DNA from: Knoellia flava TL1
GTDB lineage: Bacteria; Actinomycetota; Actinomycetes; Actinomycetales; Dermatophilaceae
Length of the DNA stretch: 64,000 nucleotides
Assembly (NCBI RefSeq): GCF_000768675.1
Contig: NZ_AVPI01000087.1
Location: 54,559 to 118,558 of the forward strand
Direction: 5' to 3'
Shown: piece by piece, positions 48,190 to 58,743 of the stretch
Layout of the letters: the number at the start of each line of letters is the position of its first letter
Numbering within the stretch: the first letter of the stretch is position 1
Program-made: the position numbers and the translations under genes
The notes under the pieces: model-generated
The model's database searches: none
What the model was told of the DNA's origin: nothing
What the model saw: only the letters and a program-made list of their open reading frames with translations

Positions 48190-49448
48190 CGACCTCGGAC
48201 CACGTGCCGCAGGACGACCCCGCCGCCGGGCTCGGTGCGGACGCCGTCGCCGACGTCGTCCGCGCCGAGTACGGCCGGGTCGTGGCCGGACTCATCCGTC
48301 GCTTCGGCGACATCGGCCTCGCGGAGGACGCCCTCGGCGAGGCGATCGTCATCGCGCTCGAGCGGTGGCCGCAGGACGGCGTTCCGCCCAACCCGGCGGG
48401 GTGGCTCACGACGACGGCCGCACGCAAGGCGCTCGACCACCTGCGCCGCGAGAAGGTGCGCGACGAGAAGTACGCCGAGGCCGCCATGCTCACGGACACG
48501 ACGCCACCCGAGCCCACCGGACCCGTCGCCGACGACCGACTCCGACTCGTCTTCACCTGCTGCCACCCGGCCCTCGCCGAACCCGCCCGCGTCGCCCTCA
48601 CCCTGCGCCTGCTCGGCGGCCTCACCGTCGCCGAGATCGCCCGCGCGTTCCTCGTGCCGGAGACGACGATGGCCCAGCGCATCACCCGCGCCAAGGCCAA
48701 GATCGCCACGGCCCGCATCCCCTACCGCATCCCCGACGAGGCCGACCTCGCCGAACGGCTCGGCGGCGTGCTCGCCGTGCTCTACCTCGTCTACAACGAG
48801 GGCTACCTCAGCTCCGGGCCGGACGACGCGGACCGGCCGGACCTGGCGGAGGAGGCGATCCGGCTCACCCGGGCGTTGCGCTCGGTCGCGAGCGGCATCG
48901 GCTCCCCGCCCGAGGTCGACGGACTGCTCGCCCTCATGCTCCTGGCGCAGGCCCGCCGTCCCGCCCGCATCGCCACCGACGGCTCGCTCGTCACCCTCGA
49001 CGAGCAGGACCGCACCCGGTGGGACGCGGACCTCGTCGACGAGGGGCACGCCCTCGTGCGCGGCTGCCTGGCCCTCAACCGACCCGGTCCCTACCAGCTC
49101 CAGGCCGCGATCCAGGCGGTGCACACGGACGCCCTCGACGCTTCGCTCACCGACTGGCGGCAGGTCGTCGCGCTCTACGACCAGCTGCTCGTCGTCTCAC
49201 CCTCGCCCGTCGTCGCACTCAACCGTGCTGTCGCCGTCGCCGAGCTCGACGGACCACAGGTCGCGCTGAGCATCGTCGACGGCCTCGGGCTCACGGCATA
49301 CGGGCCGTGGCACGCGACCCGAGCGGACCTCCTGCGCCGTCTGGGACGTCACGAGGACGCCGGACGCGCGTATGCCGCCGCGATCGCGACCACGGAGAAC
49401 CCCGCCGAGCGTGCGTGGCTGGCTCGCCGGCGCGGCTCGCTGGGCTGA
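48186..49448 (+). CDS. ECF sigma factor with long C-terminal extension (ECF42 type)
   Basis: A 420-residue sigma factor. Region 2 (about 20-90) has YGRVVAGLIRRFGDIGLAEDALGEAI. Region 4 (about 125-180) has LTLRLLGGLTVAEIARAFLVPETTMAQRITRAKAKI. The 230-residue extension is helical, TPR-like (YLVYNEGYLSS, ALNRAVAVAELDGP, LRRLGRHEDAGRAYAAAI). The extension and the DGPF neighbour are the hallmarks of ECF42; no anti-sigma gene is present. The extension is thought to act in place of an anti-sigma factor. Confidence 0.9.
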   Translation: MTTSDHVPQDDPAAGLGADAVADVVRAEYGRVVAGLIRRFGDIGLAEDALGEAIVIALERWPQDGVPPNPAGWLTTTAARKALDHLRREKVRDEKYAEAAMLTDTTPPEPTGPVADDRLRLVFTCCHPALAEPARVALTLRLLGGLTVAEIARAFLVPETTMAQRITRAKAKIATARIPYRIPDEADLAERLGGVLAVLYLVYNEGYLSSGPDDADRPDLAEEAIRLTRALRSVASGIGSPPEVDGLLALMLLAQARRPARIATDGSLVTLDEQDRTRWDADLVDEGHALVRGCLALNRPGPYQLQAAIQAVHTDALDASLTDWRQVVALYDQLLVVSPSPVVALNRAVAVAELDGPQVALSIVDGLGLTAYGPWHATRADLLRRLGRHEDAGRAYAAAIATTENPAERAWLARRRGSLG

Positions 49449-49449
49449 G

Positions 49450-49662
49450 CTACTTCTCGACGCGGAAACCGAGCTTGATGCCGACCTGTCAGTCGGCGAC
49501 GCGGCCGCCGTCGCCGAGGTGGCCGCGGATCTCGGTGACCTCGAACCAGCCGAGGTTGCGCACGGTCGTGCTCGCCGACGTGACGGCGTTCTCGACGGCG
49601 GCCTCGAGGCCGTCGGGGGAGCTGCCGACGAGCTCCGAGATCGCATAGACGTGGTTGGCCAT
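49450..49662 (-). pseudogene. dodecin with an internal TGA
   Basis: A 70-codon dodecin frame (ANHVYAISELVGSSPDGLEAA, LGWFEVTEIRGHLGDG) is interrupted by TGA at codon 58 (complement 49489-49491). Beyond it the frame continues QVGIKLGFRVEK, the conserved last strand, and ends at TAG. Dodecins have an aromatic residue at this place, so TGG to TGA is the simple explanation. Truncation removes the strand that closes the flavin/CoA-binding dodecamer. It is a recent nonsense mutation, a sequencing error or readthrough. Confidence 0.75.
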
Positions 49663-49766
49663 GGTCCGCCTCCGGGCGTCGCGGCCGGACGCCGGTCGCC
49701 CGGTCCTCCCGACAACGTAGACCCGGGGCAGGCACCGGCACGAGGACCAGGTCGCCGGGGTGTCCC

Positions 49767-49772
49767 TAGAAT
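49767..49772 (+). promoter_or_regulatory. -10 hexamer TAGAAT for gltX
   Basis: TAGAAT ends nine bases before the gltX ATG; no ribosome site is visible. Confidence 0.5.
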
Positions 49773-49781
49773 CGGCGCATC

Positions 49782-51311
<1,530 letters not shown>

Positions 51312-51340
51312 CCCGCCCGACGGACGTCTCGGCAGGCGAT

Positions 51341-51369
51341 TTGGGCGCAAGGGAGCGGACGGGTAGTAT
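51341..51369 (+). promoter_or_regulatory. tRNA promoter
   Basis: TTGGGC (51341-51346) and TAGTAT (51364-51369) are 17 bases apart, about 58 bases before tRNA-Gln. Confidence 0.65.
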
Positions 51370-51426
51370 CGCTCCTCGGTTCACCGGTGCGGACGACTTC
51401 GGTCGGAAGCGCCAGTGATACCCCCT

Positions 51427-51498
51427 TGGGGTATGGTGTAATTGGCAACACTACGGTTTCTGGTACCGTCATTCTAGGTTCGAGTCCTGGTACCCCAG
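51427..51498 (+). tRNA. tRNA-Gln (CTG anticodon)
   Basis: Acceptor TGGGGTA pairs with TACCCCA. The anticodon stem is ACGGT/ACCGT with loop TTCTGGT, anticodon CTG. The T-loop is TTCGAGT. 3' CCA is not encoded. The U1-A72 pair is the identity feature read by GatCAB on tRNA-Gln. Confidence 0.93.
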
Positions 51499-51594
51499 CT
51501 TGGTCAATGTCCTTGTGGCACAGGCCGATTCGGAAGATCTGCTGTTCTGCGGTAGGCTTCCACCCGCTGTCCGGCTCGCGCCGAGCAGCAGCTA

Positions 51595-51667
51595 GGGCCC
51601 CGTTGTGTAGCGGCCTAGCACGCCGCCCTCTCAAGGCGGTAGCGCGGGTTCGAATCCCGTCGGGGCT
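51595..51667 (+). tRNA. tRNA-Glu (CTC anticodon)
   Basis: Acceptor GGCCCCG pairs with CGGGGCT (one G-U at the end). The anticodon stem CCGCC/GGCGG holds loop CTCTCAA, anticodon CTC. The T-arm is GCGGG-TTCGAAT-CCCGT. 3' CCA is not encoded. It lies 96 bases after tRNA-Gln, probably in the same transcript. Confidence 0.94.
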
Positions 51668-51675
51668 ACTCGCAC

Positions 51676-51710
51676 CGAAGCCCCCGCCACCTCCAGGGTG
51701 GCGGGGGCTT
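51676..51710 (+). terminator. hairpin after the tRNA genes
   Basis: Perfect 15-base arms (51676-51690 and 51696-51710) with a five-base loop follow tRNA-Glu by eight bases. Confidence 0.85.
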
Positions 51711-51744
51711 CTGCGTGTGCGGACGGCCCGCGGCCGCGACGCCG

Positions 51745-52488
51745 TCAGGCGGAGTGCTGCTCCTCGGCCTGCTTGGCGTGGCGCGCGAGGACCTCGGTGA
51801 GCTTGTTGGCGCCGGCGATGACGGTGGCGGCGTGCAGTCGTCCGGGCTGGCGCGAGAGGCGCTCGATGGGGCCCGAGATCGACACGGCGGCGATGACCCG
51901 GCCGGAGGGGGAGCGAACGGGGGCGGACACCGACGCGACGCCGGGCTCGCGCTCGCCGACGCTCTGGGACCAGCCGCGGCGCCGGACTCCCGAGAGCGTC
52001 GTCGCGTTGAAGGCGGCGCCCTGGAGGCCGCGGTGGAGGCGGTCGGGCTCCTCCCACGCGAGCAGCACCTGGGCGGCCGAGCCGGCGAGCATCGTCAGGC
52101 TCGCGCCGATCGGGATGGAGTCACGCAGGCCGACGGGGCGCTCGGCCGCGGAGACGCAGATGCGGTGGTCGCCCTGGCGGCGGAAGAGCTGCGCGCTCTC
52201 GTTCGTGTGGTCGCGCAGCGCGCCGAGCACCGGACCCGCCGCGGCGAGCAGGCGGTCCTCGCCGGCGGCTGCGGCGAGCTCGCCGAGGCGCGGACCGAGG
52301 ACGAAGCGGCCCTGCATGTCGCGGCCGACCAGCCGGTGGTGCTCGAGGGCGACGGCGAGACGGTGGGCCGTCGGTCGGGCCAGGCCGGTGGCCGTGACGA
52401 GCTGCGCGAGGGTCGATGGGCCGGCCTCGAGGGCGCTCAAGACGATGGCAGCCTTGTCGAGAACGCCGACCCCACTGGTGTTGTCCAT
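51745..52488 (-). CDS. IclR-family regulator (NdgR/LtbR-like)
   Basis: A 247-residue IclR protein. The winged helix is GVLDKAAIVLSALEAGPSTLAQLVTATGLARPTAHRLAVALE. The effector domain (about 75-235) has GPRLGELAAAA and SAPVRSPSGRVIAAVSISGP. Its place, divergent from leuCD, is that of NdgR/LtbR/AreB in other actinobacteria, which control leucine and other amino acid genes. ATG 52488 is used; codons upstream are not homologous. Confidence 0.9.
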   Translation of the reverse strand: MDNTSGVGVLDKAAIVLSALEAGPSTLAQLVTATGLARPTAHRLAVALEHHRLVGRDMQGRFVLGPRLGELAAAAGEDRLLAAAGPVLGALRDHTNESAQLFRRQGDHRICVSAAERPVGLRDSIPIGASLTMLAGSAAQVLLAWEEPDRLHRGLQGAAFNATTLSGVRRRGWSQSVGEREPGVASVSAPVRSPSGRVIAAVSISGPIERLSRQPGRLHAATVIAGANKLTEVLARHAKQAEEQHSA

Positions 52489-52618
52489 GTCTTGATATTG
52501 CCGTCCCAAGCGGTGAGACGCAAGTTCCACGTTCCGGACGGCGTGCCAACCTCGGTCTGAGCGACGTCGCCGACGACCGGTCGACGACGTCCCGAACTCG
52601 TCTGTGGAGGTGTTGGCC

Positions 52619-54046
52619 GTGGGGAAGACCCTGGCGGAGAAGGTGTGGGATGCGCACGTCGTGCGCCGTGGTGAGGGCGAGCCGGACCTGCTCTACATCG
52701 ACCTGCACCTCCTGCACGAGGTGACGAGCCCGCAGGCCTTCGACGGGCTGCGGCTCTCCGGCCGCCCCGTCCGCCGCACCGACCTCACCCTCGCCACCGA
52801 GGACCACAATGTCCCGACGACCCCGGGGCCGATCTCGGACCCGGTGAGCCTCACCCAGGTCCAGACCCTGCGGCGCAACTGCGAGGAGTTCGGGATCCGC
52901 CTCTACCCGATGGGAGACGCGGAGCAGGGCATCGTCCACGTCGTCGGGCCGCAGCTCGGGCTCACCCAGCCGGGCATGACGGTCGTCTGCGGCGACAGCC
53001 ACACCTCGACCCACGGCGCGTTCGGCGCGCTGGCCTTCGGCATCGGCACCTCCGAGGTCGAGCACGTCCTCGCCACGCAGACCCTGCCGCTCAAGCCGTT
53101 CCGCACCATGGCGGTCACCGTCGAGGGTGAGCTCCCCGCCGGCGTGACGTCGAAGGACATCGTGCTCGCCGTCATCGCCAAGATCGGGACCGGCGGCGGT
53201 CAGGGCTACGTGCTCGAGTACCGCGGCAGCGCGATCCGGTCGCTGTCGATGGAGGCCCGGATGACCGTGTGCAACATGTCGATCGAGGCCGGTGCCCGCG
53301 CCGGCATGATCGCTCCGGACGAGACGACCTTCGCCTACCTCGAGGGCCGCGACCACGCCCCCAAGGGCGCCGACTGGGACGCCGCCGTGGCGAGCTGGCG
53401 CGAGCTGCGCACCGACGACGACGCCGAGTTCGACGCGGAGGTAGTGCTCGACGCCGCGTCCCTCACGCCGTTCGTCACGTGGGGCACCAACCCCGGCCAG
53501 GGCGCGCCCCTCGGCGACGCCGTCCCGGACCCCTCGCTCATGGAGGACTCCGACCGGCAGGCGGCCGAACGCGCGCTCGAGTACATGGGGCTCGAGGCGG
53601 GCACGCCGCTGCGCAACATCGCCGTCGACACGGTCTTCGTCGGCTCCTGCACCAACGGCCGCATCGAGGACCTCCGCGCGGCCGCCGAGGTGGTCAAGGG
53701 CCGCCGGGTCGCCGACGGCGTCCGCATGCTCGTCGTGCCGGGCTCGGCCAGGGTGCGGCTCCAGGCCGAGGCCGAGGGCCTCGACACCGTCTTCACCGAG
53801 GCGGGTGCCGAGTGGCGCCTGCCCGGGTGCTCGATGTGCCTGGCGATGAACCCCGACAAGCTCGCACCGGGGGAGCGCAGCGCCTCGACGTCCAACCGCA
53901 ACTTCGAGGGACGGCAGGGCAAGGGTGGCCGCACCCACCTCGTCAGCCCGCTCGTGGCCGCCGCCACCGCCGTGCGCGGCACCCTCTCCAGCCCGTCCGA
54001 CCTCGAGCCCGTCGCGGCCGGCTCGCTCGCCGCCCAGGAGGCCTGA
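52619..54046 (+). CDS. leuC: isopropylmalate isomerase, large subunit
   Basis: A 475-residue aconitase-family protein. [15 protein letters not shown] is the usual start. [23 protein letters not shown] binds the substrate, and the 4Fe-4S ligands are Cys in VGSCTNGR and [14 protein letters not shown] 52619 is eight bases after GGAGG and matches homologues; earlier in-frame GTG/TTG codons overlap the ribosome site. With LeuD it can also isomerise citramalate. Confidence 0.96.
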   Translation: MGKTLAEKVWDAHVVRRGEGEPDLLYIDLHLLHEVTSPQAFDGLRLSGRPVRRTDLTLATEDHNVPTTPGPISDPVSLTQVQTLRRNCEEFGIRLYPMGDAEQGIVHVVGPQLGLTQPGMTVVCGDSHTSTHGAFGALAFGIGTSEVEHVLATQTLPLKPFRTMAVTVEGELPAGVTSKDIVLAVIAKIGTGGGQGYVLEYRGSAIRSLSMEARMTVCNMSIEAGARAGMIAPDETTFAYLEGRDHAPKGADWDAAVASWRELRTDDDAEFDAEVVLDAASLTPFVTWGTNPGQGAPLGDAVPDPSLMEDSDRQAAERALEYMGLEAGTPLRNIAVDTVFVGSCTNGRIEDLRAAAEVVKGRRVADGVRMLVVPGSARVRLQAEAEGLDTVFTEAGAEWRLPGCSMCLAMNPDKLAPGERSASTSNRNFEGRQGKGGRTHLVSPLVAAATAVRGTLSSPSDLEPVAAGSLAAQEA

Positions 54047-54047
54047 C

Positions 54048-54635
54048 ATGGAAGCCTTCACGACCCACACCGGCATCGGCGTCCCGCTGCGTCGCAGCAA
54101 CGTCGACACCGACCAGATCATCCCGGCCGAGTACCTCAAGCGGGTCACGAAGTCCGGTTTCGAGGACGGGCTCTTCGCTGCCTGGCGCACCGACGAGACC
54201 TTCGTCCTCAACGACCCCACGTATGCCGCGGGGTCGGTCCTCGTCGCCGGTCCCGACTTCGGGACGGGCAGCTCGCGCGAGCACGCCGTCTGGGCGCTCA
54301 TGAACTACGGCTTCCGGGTCGTCATCTCCTCGCGGTTCGCCGACATCTTCCGCGGCAACAGCAGCAAGGCGGGCCTGCTCGCCGCGCAGTGCAGCCAGGA
54401 CGACGTCGAGCTGCTGTGGAAGCTCCTCGAGAACGAGCCGGGCACCTCGGTCACCGTCGACCTCGAGTCGCGGACGGTCACGGCGGGCGACCTCACCGCT
54501 GCCTTCCAGGTGGACGACTACGCCCGCTGGCGGCTGCTCGAGGGCCTCGACGACATCTCGCTCACGCTGCGGCACGAGGGCGACATCACGGCATACGAGG
54601 GCACGCGACCCACCTGGAAGCCCGTCACGCTCTGA
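54048..54635 (+). CDS. leuD: isopropylmalate isomerase, small subunit
   Basis: A 195-residue swivel-domain partner of Leu[20 protein letters not shown] near the N-terminus and [16 protein letters not shown] are the family signatures. It starts one base after the leuC stop. A 388-base gap with no gene follows. Confidence 0.96.
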   Translation: MEAFTTHTGIGVPLRRSNVDTDQIIPAEYLKRVTKSGFEDGLFAAWRTDETFVLNDPTYAAGSVLVAGPDFGTGSSREHAVWALMNYGFRVVISSRFADIFRGNSSKAGLLAAQCSQDDVELLWKLLENEPGTSVTVDLESRTVTAGDLTAAFQVDDYARWRLLEGLDDISLTLRHEGDITAYEGTRPTWKPVTL

Positions 54636-55023
54636 GTCCAACGGCGCGACACGCCGTCTGCGCGTGGGGAGTTGACGTCTCCTCGAACCGTGTCGGCCTG
54701 TGACTGGTGTGACTGGTGGGATGTCGTTCCCGCTTCCATCTAGCGACCGCATCGTGAGTCGTCACTCAACAGAATGTGTCAATTCCGCTGTGCAGCAGTG
54801 CTTTTCACGTTCATGGCTCCCGTGAGGGCGCGTGCTGGTGCGAGCGGCCCCCTCGGCGAGCCTTCGAGCGACGCCCTCCCAAAGCCCTTGTGGGACAACG
54901 GAACACGCTCCGAGGGTGGTGGACGTGCCCACTGAGCAGGCATAACGTCGTCGGCAGGTCAGGGAACCGCCTGGTCACACGCACATCGTCGGGTCGTCCG
55001 GCGGCACACACGATGGAGTCACA
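54636..55023 (+). other. gene-free region before hupB
   Basis: No supported gene on either strand. It holds a short direct repeat (GTGACTGGTGTGACTGG near 54703-54719) and an A+T-richer stretch near 54760-54810, where the hupB promoter is probably located, but no clear -35/-10 pair stands out. ATGGAG at 55012 is the hupB ribosome site. Confidence 0.45.
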
Positions 55024-55761
55024 GTGAACAAGGGAGAACTCGTCCGGGAGCTCGAGAAGCGTCTCGGCAGCCGCAAGGCAGCGACCGAGGCCCTCGACGC
55101 GGTCCTCGACACGATCGTCCGCGAGATCACCAAGGGCGGCAAGGTCGGCATCACCGGCTTCGGCACCTTCGACCGGGTCGAGCGCGCCGCGCGGACCGGC
55201 CGCAACCCGCGCTCGGGCGCGAGCGTCCGGATCCCGAAGGCCAAGGCTCCCCGCTTCCGCGCGGGCGCCGCGTTCAAGGCCTACGTCAAGAAGCCCTCGA
55301 CCCTGCCCAAGGCATCCCCGGCGGCCCAGCGTGCGAGCGCGGGCACGGCCACCGCCACGAAGGCGACCACCGCGAAGGCCGCGGCGCCCGCCAGGAAGGC
55401 GGCTGCGAAGTCGACGGCCACCAAGGCCACCGCGGCCAGGGCGACGACCGCCAAGAAGGCGGCGACCACCAAGGCGACCGCGACCAAGGCCGCCGCCAAG
55501 AAGACGGCGACCAAGGCCGCCCCCGCCACGAAGACGACCGCGAAGAAGGCGACCGCGACCAAGACCGCGACGAAGTCCGTCGCGAAGAAGGCGCCCGCCA
55601 CGAAGGCGGCGACCACGACCAAGGCCGCCGCCAAGAAGGCTCCGGCGAAGAAGACCGCCACGAAGGCCGCGGCGACGAAGACGGCGGCCAAGAAGGCTCC
55701 CGCCACGAAGACTGCCGCGAAGAAGACGACGGCGAAGAAGGCACCTGCCAAGAAGCGCTGA
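55024..55761 (+). CDS. hupB: HupB-type HU with long Lys/Ala tail
   Basis: A 245-residue nucleoid protein. Residues 1-90 are a full HU domain ([44 protein letters not shown]). The remaining 150 residues are an H1-like tail of [12 protein letters not shown] and APAKK repeats. Such tails bind and compact DNA in mycobacteria and Streptomyces. The repetitive, A/G-biased DNA of the tail can change length. GTG start with ATGGAG upstream. Confidence 0.95.
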   Translation: MNKGELVRELEKRLGSRKAATEALDAVLDTIVREITKGGKVGITGFGTFDRVERAARTGRNPRSGASVRIPKAKAPRFRAGAAFKAYVKKPSTLPKASPAAQRASAGTATATKATTAKAAAPARKAAAKSTATKATAARATTAKKAATTKATATKAAAKKTATKAAPATKTTAKKATATKTATKSVAKKAPATKAATTTKAAAKKAPAKKTATKAAATKTAAKKAPATKTAAKKTTAKKAPAKKR

Positions 55762-55773
55762 ACGAACCGACGC

Positions 55774-55809
55774 GAGAGGGCCGGCACCCCGACGGGGGCC
55801 GGCCCTCTC
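55774..55809 (+). terminator. hairpin after hupB
   Basis: GAGAGGGCCGGC (55774-55785) pairs with GCCGGCCCTCTC (55798-55809), with CCCC/GGGG pairing inside. It can also stop minus-strand transcription from cofC. Confidence 0.8.
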
Positions 55810-55844
55810 CGCTGCCCGGGCGAACGGGCATGCCGCTCATGGGG

Positions 55845-56054
55845 TCAGCGGATGACCTCGCCCTCCCCGATGCCGACGATCCAGAGGCGCGACACCTCGG
55901 TGCCCTCGACGTCGACGCTCACCCGCTGGCCCGGGCGCACGTGCCGCAGGGCGCTGGAGGCGAAGACCGCGCCGGGCCACGTCACGAGGCGGCCGTCGTC
56001 GAGCAGCGCGGAGCCGGAGCCGTCCTCGGCGAAGGTGTGGATGCTCGCTTGCAC
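55845..56054 (-). CDS. small cold-shock-like protein
   Basis: A 69-residue beta-rich protein (QASIHTFAEDGSGSALLDDGR, RPGQRVSVDVEGTEV). The layout is that of an OB fold related to cold-shock domains, but the RNP motifs are degenerate. Similar short proteins lie next to cofC in other actinobacteria. GTG start, nine bases after the cofC stop, in one operon. Confidence 0.65.
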   Translation of the reverse strand: MQASIHTFAEDGSGSALLDDGRLVTWPGAVFASSALRHVRPGQRVSVDVEGTEVSRLWIVGIGEGEVIR

Positions 56055-56063
56055 CCTCCGACG

Positions 56064-56702
56064 CTATCGCCCCAGGGCCGCGAGCGTCCGTGGACCCGGC
56101 CTGAGGTGCTCGACCGCCCAGCGCAGCGACACGTCGTCGTCGACGTCGTGGCGCAGCCCGGGCGCCTCGACGTCGAGCGGCACGTGGCCGAGGTCGAGAT
56201 GCCGTGCGGCGCTGCCGGGACCGAAGGCGAGGGCGGGTCCGCGCCCCGTCGTCGTGCCGACGAGGGCCGTCCCCGTGCCCTCGGCGTCCGCGACGAAGAA
56301 GCTCGGGTGCGCGCTGCCATGGCGCAGGACGGCCTCGAGCTCGCCTGCCGTGAGGGCGGGATGGTCGCCGAGGAGGACCGCGACGTGGGTGCCCCCACGC
56401 CCGAGCGCCTCGCGCACCCCTGCGGAGCACGCGTCGTCGAGACCCGTCCCCGGGTCGCTCACGACGACGAACCCCTGCGAGATCGCGTATGCCGTCTCGC
56501 CGGGTTCCGCGGTGACGACGACGACGTGGCCGGTCCCGACGACGTCGGCGGTGACGGCGAGGGTGTCGTGGGCGACGGCGGCGACGATCGCGCCGTCGTC
56601 GAGCCCGCTGGCGTCGAGCGTGCTCCGCAGCCGGGACTTGGCCGCCGGGCCACCCTTGACGGGGACGACGACGTGCCACCGGGGCTCGGGCACCTGCTCC
56701 AT
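56064..56702 (-). CDS. cofC: 2-phospho-L-lactate guanylyltransferase
   Basis: A 212-residue nucleotidyltransferase of coenzyme F420 synthesis. VVPVKGGPAAKSRLR is the nucleotide-binding start. The acidic metal residues are in VLLGDHPALTAGEL, and the family's GFVVVSDPGTGLDDA follows. It activates phospholactate or phosphoenolpyruvate with GTP. Its presence means the organism probably makes F420. ATG 56702 fits homologues better than the longer open frame. Confidence 0.9.
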   Translation of the reverse strand: MEQVPEPRWHVVVPVKGGPAAKSRLRSTLDASGLDDGAIVAAVAHDTLAVTADVVGTGHVVVVTAEPGETAYAISQGFVVVSDPGTGLDDACSAGVREALGRGGTHVAVLLGDHPALTAGELEAVLRHGSAHPSFFVADAEGTGTALVGTTTGRGPALAFGPGSAARHLDLGHVPLDVEAPGLRHDVDDDVSLRWAVEHLRPGPRTLAALGR

Positions 56703-56829
56703 GACCCGATCCTCTCCCGGCTGGCCTGCCTGCTCGACATCACCCCTTGCGCCGACCAAGATGTGCGCAGACTGCGCGCCCGGCCTCCCCGGCGCGCCCG
56801 CCACGTGCGCGGACCGACGGAAGGACTGC

Positions 56830-57708
56830 ATGAGGACCGGGCCACGACACTCCCCGCCGGCATACCGGTTCGCGGTGACCGTCCTGCGACCCCTCCTCAT
56901 GTCGCTGACCCGGCGGGCGTGGACGGGGGCCGAGCACCTGCCCCGCGACCGCGGCTTCGTCGCGGTGTCGAACCACATCTCGCACGTTGACCCGTTCGTC
57001 TTCGCGCACTTCCTCAACGACTCCGGCATCGTGCCGCACTTCCTCGGCAAGGTGGAGGTCTTCCGGATCCCGCTCATCGGCATGGTGCTGCGGGGGGCCG
57101 ACCAGATCCCGGTCTACCGGGAGACGGGACAGGCCTCCGACGCCTACCGCGCGGCGGTGCAAGCCGTCGAGGACGGCAAGTGCGTTGCCATCTATCCCGA
57201 GGGCACCGTCACCCGCGAGCCCGACCTGTGGCCGATGCGTGGCAAGACCGGCGCCGCCCGGATCGCCCTCGAGACCGGGTGCCCGGTCATCCCGGTCGCG
57301 CAGTGGGGCGCACAGGAGATCCTCGGCCCCTACTCGCACCGCCCGAGCGTCCTTCCCCGGCACACGATGCAGGTGAGCGCGGGGGAGCCCGTCGACCTGT
57401 CCGACCTCCACGGACGTCCCGTGACCGCCGAGGTCCTCGCCGAGGCGACGGAGCGGATCATGGTGGCGCTCACCGCCCAGCTCGAGCCTCTGCGTGGCGA
57501 GACCGCTCCCGAGGGCCGCTTCGACCCGCGCGACCACGGCATCACCGTCACCGGCCGGCCGCGTGCCGTGAGGCCGAGTGAGCGTTCGGCCTCACGGCGG
57601 GCGTCCGACCCCGCACAATGGGCCGACGAGGTCGCCGGGCGCCGCCGCGACAGCGACGACGGCCGCACCACCGACACCAGCCCCGACGACGAGAGGGACC
57701 CCGCGTGA
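56830..57708 (+). CDS. plsC: 1-acyl-sn-glycerol-3-phosphate acyltransferase
   Basis: A 292-residue PlsC-type enzyme that makes phosphatidate. The catalytic His-Asp is in SNHISHVDPFVF. The other blocks are QIPVYRETG and IYPEGTVTREPDLW. A hydrophobic N-terminal stretch anchors it to the membrane. The C-terminal 55 residues are polar and Arg/Asp-rich, an extra tail. GGAAGGA precedes the ATG. Its stop overlaps the gpsA start (GTGA). It joins glycerol-3-phosphate supply to phospholipid synthesis. Confidence 0.9.
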   Translation: MRTGPRHSPPAYRFAVTVLRPLLMSLTRRAWTGAEHLPRDRGFVAVSNHISHVDPFVFAHFLNDSGIVPHFLGKVEVFRIPLIGMVLRGADQIPVYRETGQASDAYRAAVQAVEDGKCVAIYPEGTVTREPDLWPMRGKTGAARIALETGCPVIPVAQWGAQEILGPYSHRPSVLPRHTMQVSAGEPVDLSDLHGRPVTAEVLAEATERIMVALTAQLEPLRGETAPEGRFDPRDHGITVTGRPRAVRPSERSASRRASDPAQWADEVAGRRRDSDDGRTTDTSPDDERDPA

Positions 57709-58703
57709 GCACTGCAGCGGTCTTCGGCACTGGCAGCTGGGGGACGGCCTTCGCGTCGGTCCTCGCCGACGCGGGCACCGAGGTGCGCATGTGGGGGCGC
57801 AGGCCCGAGGTCGTCGCGGCGATCAACGCGGGCTGCAACGACGAGTACCTTCCCGAGCTGCCCCTGCCCCACCGCATCACGGCGACGTCCGACCCGGCGG
57901 AGGCCGCCGCGGGCGCCGACATCGTCGTTCTCGCGGTGCCGTCGCAGACGTTGCGCGACAACCTCGCTTCGTGGGGCTCGGTCCTCCCGTCCGGTGCCGC
58001 CGTCGTCTCGCTCATGAAGGGAGTCGAGCTCGGCACGACGAAGCGCATGAGCGAGGTCATCGCCGACGCCGGTGGTGTCGACCCGTCGCGCATCGTCGTC
58101 GTGTCCGGCCCGAACCTCGCCCGCGAGATCGCGGTCAAGCAGCCCGCGGCGAGCACCGTCGCCTCGTCCGACGAGGCGGCGGCGCAGCAGGTGGCGGACG
58201 CCTGCGCGGCGGCCTACTTCCGCCCCTACACGAGCACCGATGTCGTCGGCACCGAGATCGCGGGCGCGACGAAGAACGTCATCGCGCTCGCCGTGGGCAT
58301 GGCCGAGGGCCTCGGGATGGGCGACAACTCCAAGGCGTCGATCATCACCCGCGGGCTCGCCGAGACGACCCGCCTCGGCATGGCCCTCGGCGGCTCGCCC
58401 GCGACCTTCGCCGGTCTCGCGGGAGTCGGCGACCTCATCGCCACGTGCATGTCGCCGCTGTCGCGCAACCACAGCTTCGGCGTGCGTCTCGGCCAGGGCA
58501 TGACCGTCGACGAGGTCGTGGCCGTGACGAAGCAGACCGCCGAGGGCGTCAAGTCGTGCACCTCGATCCTCGACCTCGCGCGCCAGCACGGCGTCGACGT
58601 GCCGATCATCGAGCAGGTCGACGCCATGATCACCGAGGGCAAGTCCGCGCAGGACGTCGTCGGCGCGCTGCTCTCGCGGCCGCGCAAGGCCGAGACCGGC
58701 TGA
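57705..58703 (+). CDS. gpsA: NAD(P)H-dependent glycerol-3-phosphate dehydrogenase
   Basis: A 332-residue GpsA that supplies sn-glycerol-3-phosphate for phospholipids. The Rossmann motif is VFGTGSWGTAFASVLA. The catalytic Lys is in GATKNVIALAVGMAEG, and GDLIATCMSPLSRNHSFG marks the C-terminal domain. GTG overlaps the plsC stop, so both enzymes are made together. CCGGCTGAC, which holds its stop codon, is repeated twice just downstream. Confidence 0.95.
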   Translation: MSTAAVFGTGSWGTAFASVLADAGTEVRMWGRRPEVVAAINAGCNDEYLPELPLPHRITATSDPAEAAAGADIVVLAVPSQTLRDNLASWGSVLPSGAAVVSLMKGVELGTTKRMSEVIADAGGVDPSRIVVVSGPNLAREIAVKQPAASTVASSDEAAAQQVADACAAAYFRPYTSTDVVGTEIAGATKNVIALAVGMAEGLGMGDNSKASIITRGLAETTRLGMALGGSPATFAGLAGVGDLIATCMSPLSRNHSFGVRLGQGMTVDEVVAVTKQTAEGVKSCTSILDLARQHGVDVPIIEQVDAMITEGKSAQDVVGALLSRPRKAETG

Positions 58704-58743
58704 CGCGGGCCCTTCCCAGCGCCGGCTGACACCGGCTGACGCC

